The notes under the pieces were generated by a model. It saw only the letters and a list, made by a program, of their open reading frames with translations. It was not told the DNA's origin and made no database searches. Shown here in pieces: positions 34,001 to 42,632 of a stretch of DNA of 64,000 bases; position 1 is the stretch's first letter, and every line of letters begins with the position of its first letter. The translations under genes and the position numbers were made by a program. The DNA comes from Bifidobacterium sp. ESL0690 (lineage in GTDB: Bacteria; Actinomycetota; Actinomycetes; Actinomycetales; Bifidobacteriaceae), in NCBI RefSeq assembly GCF_029392315.1, contig NZ_CP113939.1:2356001-2420000 (forward strand), given 5' to 3'.

Positions 34001-37000
34001 CGTTCCTGCCCAGGAGCTCAAATGCGGCGGTCAAGCCGTCTCCCCCGTACCTCCGTCATATCCTGGCTACACCTTCGGTGGATGGCAGATCAAAGACAAC
34101 GGAAGGCTGCAGGGCATCAACTTGAGGACGGCGCATTTCCAGCAAGACACCACCGTCTTTGCCAAGTGGATCCGCGCTTTCCATACCGTCAGATTCGACA
34201 CCGGCGATGGCGGCACTCTCATCACTTCGAAAAACATAGCCGAAGGCGACACTATCGGCGATGTGGAAAAGCCGACGCGCACCGGCTATACCTTCATCTG
34301 CTGGCAGGTGGAACGCGACGGGGTCCTGACCGACTACAACATTAACGCCGGAGTCAGCGATGACATCACGCTTGTCGCCAAGTGGAAGACTTTGACCCAT
34401 ACCGTCACCTTCGTTATCGATGCGGAGGCCGGTAAAACCGAAACCTTCAAGGTCAAGGACGGCGACACGATTACCAAGCCCGGCGACCCCACCCGAAAAC
34501 ACTGGAATTTTACCGAATGGAAATGTTATAACAGCGTTCATAATCTGGTCGTTTATGATTTCTCCAATCCAGTGACCAATGACGTCACCATCTACGCACA
34601 ATGGAAACGAATCATGCGGACGATTTCGTTCGACACCGGCGAAGGCGGCCCCCTCGTACATTCGATGCAGGTTGCCGACGGCGACAGTTTCATCGCTCCG
34701 CCCAACCCGACACTGCAGCATTACGATTTCATTTCCTGGCAGTTTAAGGACGCCAACGGCAAGCTCAACGACTACGACTTCAGCACCGAGGTGCTTTCTG
34801 ACTTTACCCTCTATGCCAAGTGGGAGCACACCACCCATACAGTCAGCTTCGATACTGGCGAGGGCGCGACCAAATTCAATCCCATTACGGTCAGCGACGG
34901 CGACGCGATAGGCAAGATCGACAACAAGCCGACGCGACCCGGCTACCGTTTCCGCGGCTGGCAGATACGCCACGGCTCCAACCTGGTCGATTACGACACG
35001 CTCACCACGCCGGTGACCGGCGATATCACCCTAATCGCCGACTGGGCGCCCCTCAACTATAAGGTGACTTTCGACGCCTCGCCTGTTTCCATCACGGAAA
35101 CCAGTGTTCCCGAAAACTGGACACTGACCGACAAGGCACCCAAGGTGACCCGTATCGGCTATACGCTGGGCGGATGGAAGCTCGACAAAGACGGCCATGG
35201 CGCGCTTGTCGATTACGACCTTGCCACTCCCGTCACGCACGACATCAAGCTGGTCGCCGTGTGGATTCCGAATGTGCAAACCGTCACCTTCGTCACCGGA
35301 GATGGCGCCACCACAATCCCGCCGAAGAAGGTGAACTATGACGACACCATCGGCACGGTTACGCCTCCGACCCGCCCGGGTTATACTTTCCTAGGCTGGC
35401 AGATTGACAACGGGCAGGGTGGGCCGACCGACTACGACACGCTTACCACGCCCGTCAAAGGCGACATCACCCTGCACGCCAAGTGGACAGTCACGCCGTA
35501 CACCGTCACCTTCGAGACCGGCGGCCAGGCCACCCACGTAGACAAGCAATCCGTAATACCAGGGCAGACGGTCTCCGTGCCCGACAACCCGACGCTGGCA
35601 CACTACGCTTTCGGCGGCTGGAAGACCAAAGCCGACTTCACCGGCGAGAACTATGACTTCTCGAAACCGGTGGACCACGATTTCACCCTTTACGCCAAGT
35701 GGGTGCCGAATTGGGGCTGCGATATCGGCAAAAGCAGCCTGATCCAGTGCGTGCCCGATGCGAAGCTTGCCAATGTCATCGCTCGCAAGCTGCATATCGA
35801 CGTGACTTCCAGGCTCACCCAGCAATTCGTGGACTCCGTCACCGATCTGGACGCCAGCAACGCCCAGGTCCGCGATCTCACCGGCATCGGCAACTTCACC
35901 AAGCTCAAGACGCTCAATCTTTCCGGCAACGAAATTAAGAGTCTGGAGCCGATGAAGCCGCTTTCCAACCTCACGAGCGTCAATCTCAGAGGCAACAGCA
36001 TCTCAGACGCGACCCCACTGACGCAGCTTCCCGCTCTCGTCTCCTTCGACCTGACCAAACAGGCGTTGGGCGTGGAGGTCATCGCCCCTCTGCCGGCGAC
36101 CATCAATCTGCCCGGTATGACGAGCGTAGAGAACGCGAACGTCTCCTGCACTCCCGCCGGATGCTCGGCCACCCTCTTCGGCCCGCAAACCATTGAAGTA
36201 AGAACCGTACGCATCGACGGCCCTGCAGGCATCACCTATATCGCTGTCACCTTCGAGGAAAACGGGACGATAGGCCATGGCCAAGGCACCATCAGCGGCA
36301 CCATCCACGTCCACGTCAACGACATCCATGACAGTGGTGGAAGCGGAAGCGGCGGCGGTTCGGACAAGCCGCAGCCACCGGCACCCTCGAAGGAGCCGAT
36401 TACCTACACCGTCTATTTCAACACCGAAGGCGGCAGTGAGGTCGACCCGGTGACCCTGCACGACGGAGACAAGGTTACGTCGCCCAACACCACCCTCGAA
36501 GGCTACAAACTCAAGGGATGGCAAATCATCAAGGACGGCACCACCAACCTTGTGAACTACGACATGAACACCCCCGTCACGCACGACATCACTCTGCATG
36601 CCGTGTGGGTGAAGAGCGAGGCGCCGACGCCCGTGACCCACAAGGTCACTTTCGACACCAACGGCGGCAGCACCATCGACCCTGTGACCGTCAATGACGG
36701 CGACAATTTGACCGGCAAGGTCCCAGCAACTACGCGCGAAGGCTATACGTTGAAGGGATGGCAGATTGACAACGGCCACGGCAACTGGAGCGACTATCGG
36801 CTTGAAGCCGCTGTAACCCACGACCTCAAGTTGCGAGCGCTGTGGGAACCGAACAAGGTTCCCGGGAATCCTGATCAGCCGGGTAATCCCGATCAACCCG
36901 GTAATCCCGATCAACCCGGCACGCCCGACAATCCCGGCAATCCCGGGAATCCTGACCAGCCGGGCAAACCGGACAACCCCGGAAATCCCAACAAGCCCGG

Positions 37001-37769
37001 TAACCCTGACCAGCCAAGTAATCCCGGCAATCCGGGAACGCCCGGCACACCGAATAATCCCGACAAGCCTGGCAACCCCGGCAATCCCGGAAATCCCGGC
37101 GCCCCAAGCAACCCCGGTTCCCCAAGCAACCCGGGAGGATCCGGCACTCCCGGAACCCCGTCAAAGCCTGGCACAGGAAGCAACGGCAGCACGTCTTCGA
37201 ACGGTAACTCCGGAACCTCTTCCGGCAATGGCCCGGTCGCCATCGCCCAGCCCAGCCTTGCTGCCCGACCCGTCCTGATAGGCGGGGCTAGCAACGGCCT
37301 CGGCATTGGCACTAACAATGGCAATGCCAACAGCATGACCAATGGAACTTCGAACCCATCCGGCACGCAAAACGGCAATAGCGGAAACGCCACCACGCCG
37401 CAGAGCCCATCCGGCAGCGACAACTCCGCCGACAAGGCTCGCAAGCCGCGACCGCGCCCGAAGTGCATATCCGACGACGTGGCCCGCAGACTCGAAGCCA
37501 AGGCCAAAGCCAAAGCCGGCAACAAGACCGACTGGCTCGAGGCCCAAGGCGAGAATGCAGGTTGGAAGGACTCCGACTACGAAGGCCTGCCCAAGTGCTC
37601 GGCCGAACAATCGGCTGCCAAACCGGCCAAAAGCACACACGCCCTCTCCGGCCTCTGGTGGATCATCCTGCTGATAGTCATCGCGCTCGCCGCGGTGATC
37701 GGATACCTGATCAAGCGCCACAGCGATTCGACGCACGATTCCGAAGCCTCGCACTGGGGAGGCGAATAA
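31068..37769 (+). CDS. Giant chimeric internalin-like protein: LRRs, 11 B repeats, second LRR block, collagen-like linker, two-Cys anchor
   Basis: 2233 residues from the ATG at 31068 (GAGGGAAACT before it). Signal peptide to about residue 36, then a Gln/Pro/Ala/Asn linker. The cap CEIGRSTIAECFPDKAFAKV (about 162) opens a long LRR array (about 200-810; SDLTPLAGLTKLNTIILSNN). Nine InlB-like B repeats follow (about 885-1550; for example YTVTFETGG and KW ends). A second cap, CDIGKSSLIQCVPDAKLANV, starts near 1550 with three LRRs, then a spacer and two more B repeats. A Pro-Gly-Asn collagen-like linker (PGNPDQPGNPDQPGNPDQPG) leads to the end unit: RPKCISDD, LPKC, helix LWWIILLIVIALAAVIGYLI and a charged tail. 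No LPXTG. Probable surface adhesin. Confidence 0.9.
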   Translation: MGTAKQTIRKNARKVIVAGIAAITGMSMLIPSASAQTAQFGTGQPPGANQAIAAQATSQPSAQPATSPASSEKLEPQTPKLDAAPAQVAAVPSPVDARTQTKQPSQSRTLNKQNAANTKAAASTSNNQANNSNAQTGTQQAAPGNQSDPAQPAPATPSAQPNCEIGRSTIAECFPDKAFAKVVIQAISWHPLPASTFTQDMADGITSLVPRTHNAVSSLEGAQYLTNLTNITLDSGTVSDLTPLAGLTKLNTIILSNNKISDLKPLKNLTNLTTLTLSDNRITDLSGIENLTSLNILLLDSSSGSYYDTPTNQIQDLTPLRKLTKLTRLNISGNAISDLNGIENLTSLNTLFASGTSSRITNNIRSLTPLKRLTSLSELELENNDISDVTPLANLDHLLILDLSGNKLNNNIKPLGKLYGLGYLNLNSTGTVTLDGLKDLAPHLGQLKISDNEVSDLKPLSGFNLLTDLDASGNEISDLKPLAGLKAIINLALGGNRISDIQGLAGLSTLTQLDLQNNTIEEIGTKLDGLTSLQMLMLSQNNIKAITTKPNGLTSLNRLYLDHNRISDISGLSALTSLQTLYMQYNVITDTTPLTNLTELSDVNFTYNKIDNLAGLSNLHKLENRQKNWRNVDINLTHNNISDLTPLSSLTGLTSLDLSHNNISDLKPLESLTKLGSTALNDGFDYIDSSALKLDSNHITDFSPLAKLVNLPCVDLRDNQISDLTPIKSMPFIIGLDVQGNDISDLTPLVGHPGITSGMTDPTTSSTQRGMLNLNDNHISDLTPLAGFVDNLQVLKLMGQTIELPAQQSPASTTLDGAKLSDGSFAEVTSTNPTKGATYDQNTGRATFNNLNGVKRVSLQFKDTQVYGIYNSWATYSGTVSRLLATQHTVTFDLGYEGTTPYSRKVFDGDQIYDESPGRDDGYVFGKWQIQKDGQWVDYDMSAPVTKDITLKATWIKIPNQPTSTCTILFNTGDAQVAVPAQELKCGGQAVSPVPPSYPGYTFGGWQIKDNGRLQGINLRTAHFQQDTTVFAKWIRAFHTVRFDTGDGGTLITSKNIAEGDTIGDVEKPTRTGYTFICWQVERDGVLTDYNINAGVSDDITLVAKWKTLTHTVTFVIDAEAGKTETFKVKDGDTITKPGDPTRKHWNFTEWKCYNSVHNLVVYDFSNPVTNDVTIYAQWKRIMRTISFDTGEGGPLVHSMQVADGDSFIAPPNPTLQHYDFISWQFKDANGKLNDYDFSTEVLSDFTLYAKWEHTTHTVSFDTGEGATKFNPITVSDGDAIGKIDNKPTRPGYRFRGWQIRHGSNLVDYDTLTTPVTGDITLIADWAPLNYKVTFDASPVSITETSVPENWTLTDKAPKVTRIGYTLGGWKLDKDGHGALVDYDLATPVTHDIKLVAVWIPNVQTVTFVTGDGATTIPPKKVNYDDTIGTVTPPTRPGYTFLGWQIDNGQGGPTDYDTLTTPVKGDITLHAKWTVTPYTVTFETGGQATHVDKQSVIPGQTVSVPDNPTLAHYAFGGWKTKADFTGENYDFSKPVDHDFTLYAKWVPNWGCDIGKSSLIQCVPDAKLANVIARKLHIDVTSRLTQQFVDSVTDLDASNAQVRDLTGIGNFTKLKTLNLSGNEIKSLEPMKPLSNLTSVNLRGNSISDATPLTQLPALVSFDLTKQALGVEVIAPLPATINLPGMTSVENANVSCTPAGCSATLFGPQTIEVRTVRIDGPAGITYIAVTFEENGTIGHGQGTISGTIHVHVNDIHDSGGSGSGGGSDKPQPPAPSKEPITYTVYFNTEGGSEVDPVTLHDGDKVTSPNTTLEGYKLKGWQIIKDGTTNLVNYDMNTPVTHDITLHAVWVKSEAPTPVTHKVTFDTNGGSTIDPVTVNDGDNLTGKVPATTREGYTLKGWQIDNGHGNWSDYRLEAAVTHDLKLRALWEPNKVPGNPDQPGNPDQPGNPDQPGTPDNPGNPGNPDQPGKPDNPGNPNKPGNPDQPSNPGNPGTPGTPNNPDKPGNPGNPGNPGAPSNPGSPSNPGGSGTPGTPSKPGTGSNGSTSSNGNSGTSSGNGPVAIAQPSLAARPVLIGGASNGLGIGTNNGNANSMTNGTSNPSGTQNGNSGNATTPQSPSGSDNSADKARKPRPRPKCISDDVARRLEAKAKAKAGNKTDWLEAQGENAGWKDSDYEGLPKCSAEQSAAKPAKSTHALSGLWWIILLIVIALAAVIGYLIKRHSDSTHDSEASHWGGE
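36859..37176 (+). repeat. Collagen-like PGN coding repeat
   Basis: About 100 codons of Pro-Gly-Asn triplet-like units (NPGNPDQP, NPGNPGNP, TPGTPNNP) within the giant protein. The DNA shows short tandem copies such as CCCGATCAACCCGGTAATCC. It probably acts as an extended stalk through the cell wall and is prone to slippage. Confidence 0.85.
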
Positions 37770-37810
37770 GGAGTAAGTAAATAAGGAGTAATAACAAATA
37801 AAAAGAAGCC

Positions 37811-37849
37811 ATCGGCGGCAGCGTACATCCCTACAACGCTGCCGCCGAT
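37811..37849 (+). terminator. Terminator after the giant LRR gene
   Basis: ATCGGCGGCAGCG pairs perfectly with CGCTGCCGCCGAT around a 13-base loop, about 40 bases after the stop. There is no T tract on the plus strand; the minus-strand side is followed by TTCTTTTTATT. Confidence 0.7.
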
Positions 37850-38034
37850 TGGCATCATAAGCCCGAAAACCACCAAATCCCTTCCTACTAATTCCGTTCA
37901 CAGGCTGATTACTACCAGTCGCCAGCTGTTTAGTACACCTTGCTGGTTTTATCTGTCATTTTTGCTCTAAATGACCTATAATATTTACTACTGGAATTGG
38001 GTCTTTTGCGACCTACGAAAGAGAGGATTGAGTG

Positions 38035-39453
38035 ATGAAAATGCAGGCAAAGGCACGTAGAACGCTGATACGTAGCGTCGCCGCTTTCTTTGCCGCACTG
38101 TTGGGCGCAATCCTCATCACCACGCAATGCATGACTCCTGCAGCCTCGGCCTCAGAACCGTTGACCAAGAGTGGCGCGTGCGCTACCGGCGGCAACACCA
38201 TCGCCGAATGCTTCCCCGACCCGGTGCTGGCAACAGCCGTGGCGAGCGCCGCAAGCGACAGCGGGCACCAGTTCACTACTTCAAGCAAGTTCACTTCAAC
38301 CGTCGCTTCGCGCGTCAAGCAGATTTCCATGACCGACCAGAATCTTGCCAGTCTTGAAGGGCTCGGCCTCCTTACGAGTCTCAGAATTCTTTACATCCCC
38401 TCCAGCCAGCTTACGGACATCTCGTCGGTTGCCAATCTCACGAATCTGACTGATCTCACCATTAATTCCAGCCCAAACATCGAAAGCTTCACGCCGGTTT
38501 CCGGGCTGACCAACTTGGTGAACCTGAGCCTTTCCGGAGATGGCATCAACAGCGATGAAAAGCCCTTGCCGAGTTTGTCGCGACTTTCCAGCCTCATTTA
38601 TCTGACTTTGGACAACAATTCCATCAGCGACCTTACTCCCCTGCGCGGTCTCACGCAATTGATGCGTCTGAGCCTTGCCGATAACAGCGTCGCCGACATC
38701 TCGGTGCTGCACAACCTGCCGAACCTCACGTATCTGTATCTGCAGAATGACGAAAATCTCCCGCCCTACGAAGACGGCAATCAGGTAAGCGACCTCGAGC
38801 CTCTGCAAGGGCTGCCTTTGGTGCAGTTCACCATCACTAACCAGCATCCGACTGATCTGGCGACTTCAAGCACCGTGGTCAGCGTGCGGGTCCCCAAGTC
38901 GGTCGACGGCTCGTTCGTCGCCCCCGCCGCCGGCACCATCCAGCCGAGTTCCGGCTCATACAACCCGGTAACCGGTACAGTGACTTGGGACAATCTTGAA
39001 TACGTCCATGAGGTTTCATTCGGTTTCGATATCGAATGCGACGCCAAAGGGTGCAAGAAGTTCAGCGGAACCGTAAGCCGCACATTGCCGTTCGAAGCCG
39101 AGGCGTTCAGCCTCGACCCAAGCCCGAATACGCAGGCGCAAGACCCGATTCCGGCACCGAACCAGCAGGGTCAGCCGGAGCGTCCGAAGCCATCGACCCC
39201 GCAAAAGCCCGGTCCCAAGAATCCGACTCCCGACCCCGCGCCGCAGCCGTTCGGCAATCCGAATACGCCTGGCGACAAGAAGCACCATACGTTGGTGAAA
39301 CCTAACCAGATTCTCGTGGCATCGCAAGCCACGCAGCCGCATGATTCGATGGCTACGACCGGCGCAGCCATCACTGTGGTCGTCGTTGTCGCGGTAGTTG
39401 CGTTGGCGTTTGGCATCTACCTCATTGTGATGAAGAAGAAACACAGCAAGTAG
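38035..39453 (+). CDS. Small internalin-like LRR protein with degenerate sorting signal
   Basis: 472 residues; GAGAGG lies eight bases before the ATG at 38035 (a GTG one codon upstream is possible). Long signal peptide (SVAAFFAALLGAILITTQCM, cleavage near ASAS, residue 40). The cap CATGGNTIAECFPDPVLATA is followed by about six LRRs (SDLTPLRGLTQLMRLSLADN), then an Ig-like inter-repeat segment ending CKKFSGTVSRTLPF. No B repeats. A Pro/Gln linker (QPERPKPSTPQKPGPKNPTP) leads to SMATTGAAITVVVVVAVVAL and KKKHSK. MATTG resembles a degenerate LPXTG, so sortase anchoring is plausible but not certain. It converges on the sortase gene; a bidirectional terminator separates them. Confidence 0.85.
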   Translation: MKMQAKARRTLIRSVAAFFAALLGAILITTQCMTPAASASEPLTKSGACATGGNTIAECFPDPVLATAVASAASDSGHQFTTSSKFTSTVASRVKQISMTDQNLASLEGLGLLTSLRILYIPSSQLTDISSVANLTNLTDLTINSSPNIESFTPVSGLTNLVNLSLSGDGINSDEKPLPSLSRLSSLIYLTLDNNSISDLTPLRGLTQLMRLSLADNSVADISVLHNLPNLTYLYLQNDENLPPYEDGNQVSDLEPLQGLPLVQFTITNQHPTDLATSSTVVSVRVPKSVDGSFVAPAAGTIQPSSGSYNPVTGTVTWDNLEYVHEVSFGFDIECDAKGCKKFSGTVSRTLPFEAEAFSLDPSPNTQAQDPIPAPNQQGQPERPKPSTPQKPGPKNPTPDPAPQPFGNPNTPGDKKHHTLVKPNQILVASQATQPHDSMATTGAAITVVVVVAVVALAFGIYLIVMKKKHSK

Positions 39454-39477
39454 CAGGTCGATTCCGATCTGCTTGCA

Positions 39478-39535
39478 AGAAACCCAGCTAAATAATTCGG
39501 CAAGTATAATTACCGATTATTCAGCTGGGTTTTTG
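39478..39535. terminator. Bidirectional terminator between LRR and sortase genes
   Basis: AAACCCAGCT-AATAAT pairs with ATTATT-AGCTGGGTTT. T runs follow on both strands (TTTTTGG forward, TTTCTTG reverse). It lies between convergent genes. Confidence 0.85.
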
Positions 39536-39589
39536 GTTCGCGTGCATTGAAGCCGTTCGAAACGCTGCGTTCAAGTCTGCGCTCAAAGT

Positions 39590-40603
39590 CTATGAAATCT
39601 GTTTCTGCGCGTGACCGGCAGGGCGTTCCTGCGGGTGCCGGTATTTGATGATGACGATAATCGAGATACCAATGATGAGAACGGCAATTGCCGTAGTAAC
39701 CGCCATGATCGCGCTCATCACTAGACGCCCGAAATTATCGGGATATTGCTTGTCGAGCGAATGATCGCGAACACCCTGGACGAGCAAACGGTGATCGTTG
39801 ACGCCATAGGGGAAGCAGGTCATCAGTGTGGCGCGGTCTGCACCAGCTTCGATTTTCAGCTTGCTGGTATCGTCCGGGCGAATGACGCTGATACGGTCGA
39901 CGCGATAGCCCATTTTGCGACCGGGGACATGAATATAGAAAGCATCGCCCTTTTTCATCTCGTCAAGCCGGGTGAACAGCAGTGATCGAGTGAGTCCGTT
40001 GTGCGAAACGAGCACAGTGTGCGTCGACGAGCCGCCCGCAGGCAATGACGTGCCGTACATGTGCCCGGCGCCGATATCCATGGTCTCCACGGATGTCCCG
40101 TGATAAATCGGCAGATCTACGGCGATCTTCGGCACGATCACCATGCCCATCACACCGCCGCCCTCGTCGAGCATGCTTTGGTATCGCTTGTCTTTCACCT
40201 CTACGGTGTTGCTGTGGTCGCCGCCGCCATAGATGCTTTTATCGAACGGATCGGTGACGTCCCCCATAATCGACTGGCCCGATTGGGCGAGCTGCTGGTT
40301 GTATTGGTCGGCGGCCACCAACGCCTTGCGCTGCTCCTCCGTGGTTTTATGATCCATCTGCCACTCGAGGCTCTGCGTCTGCGAGGCCTGCTTGAAGGCG
40401 TTGACCGCCTGCAGCACAAACGGATAGCCGATCATCGCCACTCCGCCCAGCAGAAGCAATCCTACGACCAACTTCATCAGAAGCATCAACGGGCCACCAC
40501 CACGCGCAACCGGATTCAAGCCTTCATTGCCTGCGATGATGGCATCGAAAGTGGTCGGTATAGCGTGCGAAACCTGAGGTGGTTCAGAATGACGTTTTTT
40601 CAT
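39590..40603 (-). CDS. Class C (pilin-polymerising) sortase
   Basis: 337 residues. N-terminal helix (LLMKLVVGLLLLGGVAMIGY, about 40-60) and C-terminal helix (AIMAVTTAIAVLIIGISIIV) give the two-anchor topology of class C sortases. The lid motif DPF is at residues 118-120. Catalytic residues are His201 (VLVSHNGL), Cys263 (ATLMTCFPYG) and Arg272 (NDHRLLVQG). It cleaves the LPASG-type signals of the neighbouring pilins and links subunits through a Lys to build the pilus on the outer membrane face. It is the last gene of the leftward pilus operon, about 100 bases after the 641-residue pilin. A GGAG lies 12 bases before the ATG. Confidence 0.95.
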   Translation of the reverse strand: MKKRHSEPPQVSHAIPTTFDAIIAGNEGLNPVARGGGPLMLLMKLVVGLLLLGGVAMIGYPFVLQAVNAFKQASQTQSLEWQMDHKTTEEQRKALVAADQYNQQLAQSGQSIMGDVTDPFDKSIYGGGDHSNTVEVKDKRYQSMLDEGGGVMGMVIVPKIAVDLPIYHGTSVETMDIGAGHMYGTSLPAGGSSTHTVLVSHNGLTRSLLFTRLDEMKKGDAFYIHVPGRKMGYRVDRISVIRPDDTSKLKIEAGADRATLMTCFPYGVNDHRLLVQGVRDHSLDKQYPDNFGRLVMSAIMAVTTAIAVLIIGISIIVIIKYRHPQERPAGHAQKQIS

Positions 40604-40706
40604 AACTAGAGTGCTCCGAAGCGAGTTTTTCTATCGCGTGCACACATTAGCGGCAAACCTTTGGCGACTGCAATTGCCACTGCGGCACAACGACGGACGT
40701 ACTTCA

Positions 40707-42632
40707 TCAGACTCTCGCACTACTTACAACATTGCGCCTACGCATCAGTCGCTTCATACCAACGAGGATGCCGATGCCGCACATCAGCGCCATGACTCCA
40801 ATGAGCACGCGCACCCCCGTACCTACAGGACTGGTAGCCGGCACATCCTTCAGCGCCCCGATATACCGCACGTTCACCACTTTGCCGTCGCCATCTTGGC
40901 TGGCCATTCCATACGGATTACTCCCAATCGACTGCGTCAAGCTTTCCGTGCCGTCGCCCTGGTCCTGATGCTTCAGCGTAATCTCGAAATCATAACTCTC
41001 GAGCATTTCCCAGTTGCCAGGCGCGGCAGTCTGGTGAATGATATACGTACCATCGGCCAGACCGGTGATTTCGGCATCTCCGGAAGCCGGTATCCTGATG
41101 GTGTCGGTGGAGTTGGTCTGCGAGGCCTCGGCCGCACAGTACTTCGCCGGACTCGAGATATTCCCAGTAGATAATTGCGCGAACTTTATCGGGTGGGTGG
41201 GGTCTTCCTTGTGGGAGACGGTGAATGCCGCCCCTTCCGGGGAAAGATTCCATGACGTCTTGGGCACATGTAAGGAGAAACCACCTGTGTAGACATTCAC
41301 CCGTGCGGCCAGCAACTCCCTTTCCCAAGTGTCATTTGGTCCGGTCCCGCAACCACAACCAGTATCCACATGGAAACTATAGGTCATCTTTGCCTCATTG
41401 GCCGTCGCATCACTGGTGCCGGCACTGCCGTTGAGCTTAGCCCAATATACGATCTTCAAGGATTTACCCCGAAAAGTGGTTCCATGGATATAATCGGAAA
41501 AATCAAAAACAATATAAGCGCCTGGAATCGGGTTAGGGGAATCCGCCAAGTTGGTCGTACATGTGACTGGATTCGGACAAGTCTCATCCCTGACCTGCAG
41601 GACATAGCCAGCGGTTCCAGGCTTGGCAGGCTCTACTGGCTGCCCGTCGATGAATACTTCCGGTTTGAAATCGCTGCTGACATACGACAATCCCTTGGAG
41701 AACGTATCACGAACTTTAAATTTTTCTAGCGAGTCCCATCGCCAAGTCGAGGGCAGAACGGCATTGATCGTGTATTTAACAGAATCGCCGATATTATAGG
41801 TCTTCTTCCCCACCGTCTTGGTGATAGAGCCATCCTGATTTCCCTTCATGGTGATTACTTTGGTACCCAGATAATCCTCACGTTGCGTATCAAGCTCGCC
41901 ACCAACGGTGCTGACAATGATAGGCTCATATTCCCCCCGCTCTGTCGTACTTAAATAATCCCACCCTGCACTTATGAAATAAACACCGTTGGGAAGAAGA
42001 ATGGTATCGACCGGATTCCCGTCACTATCAGGATTCTCCGAAACCCCTGCGCAGATTCCATCACATTCTGGCTCATAATTATGCTCTAAACGCGCTGTCC
42101 CATACGTGTCACTGCCCAAGTGTTCCGAAAACCACCACCCCGTGATATTCATATTGTAAGCAAACATGCCCGCACGACTCGTCTCACCGGCAAGGGTTTC
42201 CTTGCTCCACTGGTCTGCCAGCCAGTTCATCGGGTCACGGTTTATCTCCTTATAGTCCGTTTCACACTGAGTGCCAAATCCTGCATACTCGCAAAAGACA
42301 CTTTTGGTATCGGTATAAGGATAAGGCTGCTTCACTATTTCTTTAGCGGAAGCGGAATTCGTGGTGACTTTCAACGTATTCTTTTCAGGGTTCTGATTAA
42401 CATAATCCCCGATTTTTACGATATTCAGAAGTAGCGTCTCACCAGGACCATTGCGCTTGATTTTCAATGGGACAAGGGGCTGGGCACCATGATCTGGTGT
42501 CGTCGTGCCAGGAAATTCGTCTGCACTCGCAGCAGGCGCACCTGCAAAAAGCGTGGCAACACATACAACAGCGGCGAACACAACCATCGCGATTTTTGTC
42601 AAACGTTGTTTCAGCATGGACTTACCTCTCAT
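40707..42632 (-). CDS. Large accessory pilin (D2 isopeptide and SpaA/Cna-B domains)
   Basis: 641 residues. The start at 42632 overlaps the previous stop (ATGA) and has GGGAGG six bases upstream; MLKQRLTK at 42617 is an alternative. Signal peptide (IAMVVFAAVVCVATLFAGAP, cleavage ASA-DE). A fimbrial isopeptide D2 domain (GKKTYNIGDSVKYTINAVLP ... FKVRDTFSKGLSYV) lies about 275-460, and a SpaA/Cna-B domain (FSLHVPKTSWNLSPEGAAFT ... ITGLADGTYIIHQTAAPGNW) about 470-590. Unlike its partners it has several Cys pairs (CEYAGFGTQC, CDGIC, CPNPVTC, CGC). The C-terminal signal is poor: TSPVGTGVR before the helix, no LPXTG. Size and position suggest the tip or an adhesive pilin. Confidence 0.88.
   Translation of the reverse strand: MRGKSMLKQRLTKIAMVVFAAVVCVATLFAGAPAASADEFPGTTTPDHGAQPLVPLKIKRNGPGETLLLNIVKIGDYVNQNPEKNTLKVTTNSASAKEIVKQPYPYTDTKSVFCEYAGFGTQCETDYKEINRDPMNWLADQWSKETLAGETSRAGMFAYNMNITGWWFSEHLGSDTYGTARLEHNYEPECDGICAGVSENPDSDGNPVDTILLPNGVYFISAGWDYLSTTERGEYEPIIVSTVGGELDTQREDYLGTKVITMKGNQDGSITKTVGKKTYNIGDSVKYTINAVLPSTWRWDSLEKFKVRDTFSKGLSYVSSDFKPEVFIDGQPVEPAKPGTAGYVLQVRDETCPNPVTCTTNLADSPNPIPGAYIVFDFSDYIHGTTFRGKSLKIVYWAKLNGSAGTSDATANEAKMTYSFHVDTGCGCGTGPNDTWERELLAARVNVYTGGFSLHVPKTSWNLSPEGAAFTVSHKEDPTHPIKFAQLSTGNISSPAKYCAAEASQTNSTDTIRIPASGDAEITGLADGTYIIHQTAAPGNWEMLESYDFEITLKHQDQGDGTESLTQSIGSNPYGMASQDGDGKVVNVRYIGALKDVPATSPVGTGVRVLIGVMALMCGIGILVGMKRLMRRRNVVSSARV

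Noticed and set aside
34056..34973. A 305-codon antisense frame inside the giant LRR gene
   Set aside because: Mirrors the B-repeat coding sequence; no ribosome site or family resemblance.
36859..37176. Intergenic repeat array
   Set aside because: It is in frame inside the giant protein and encodes a Pro-Gly-Asn stalk.
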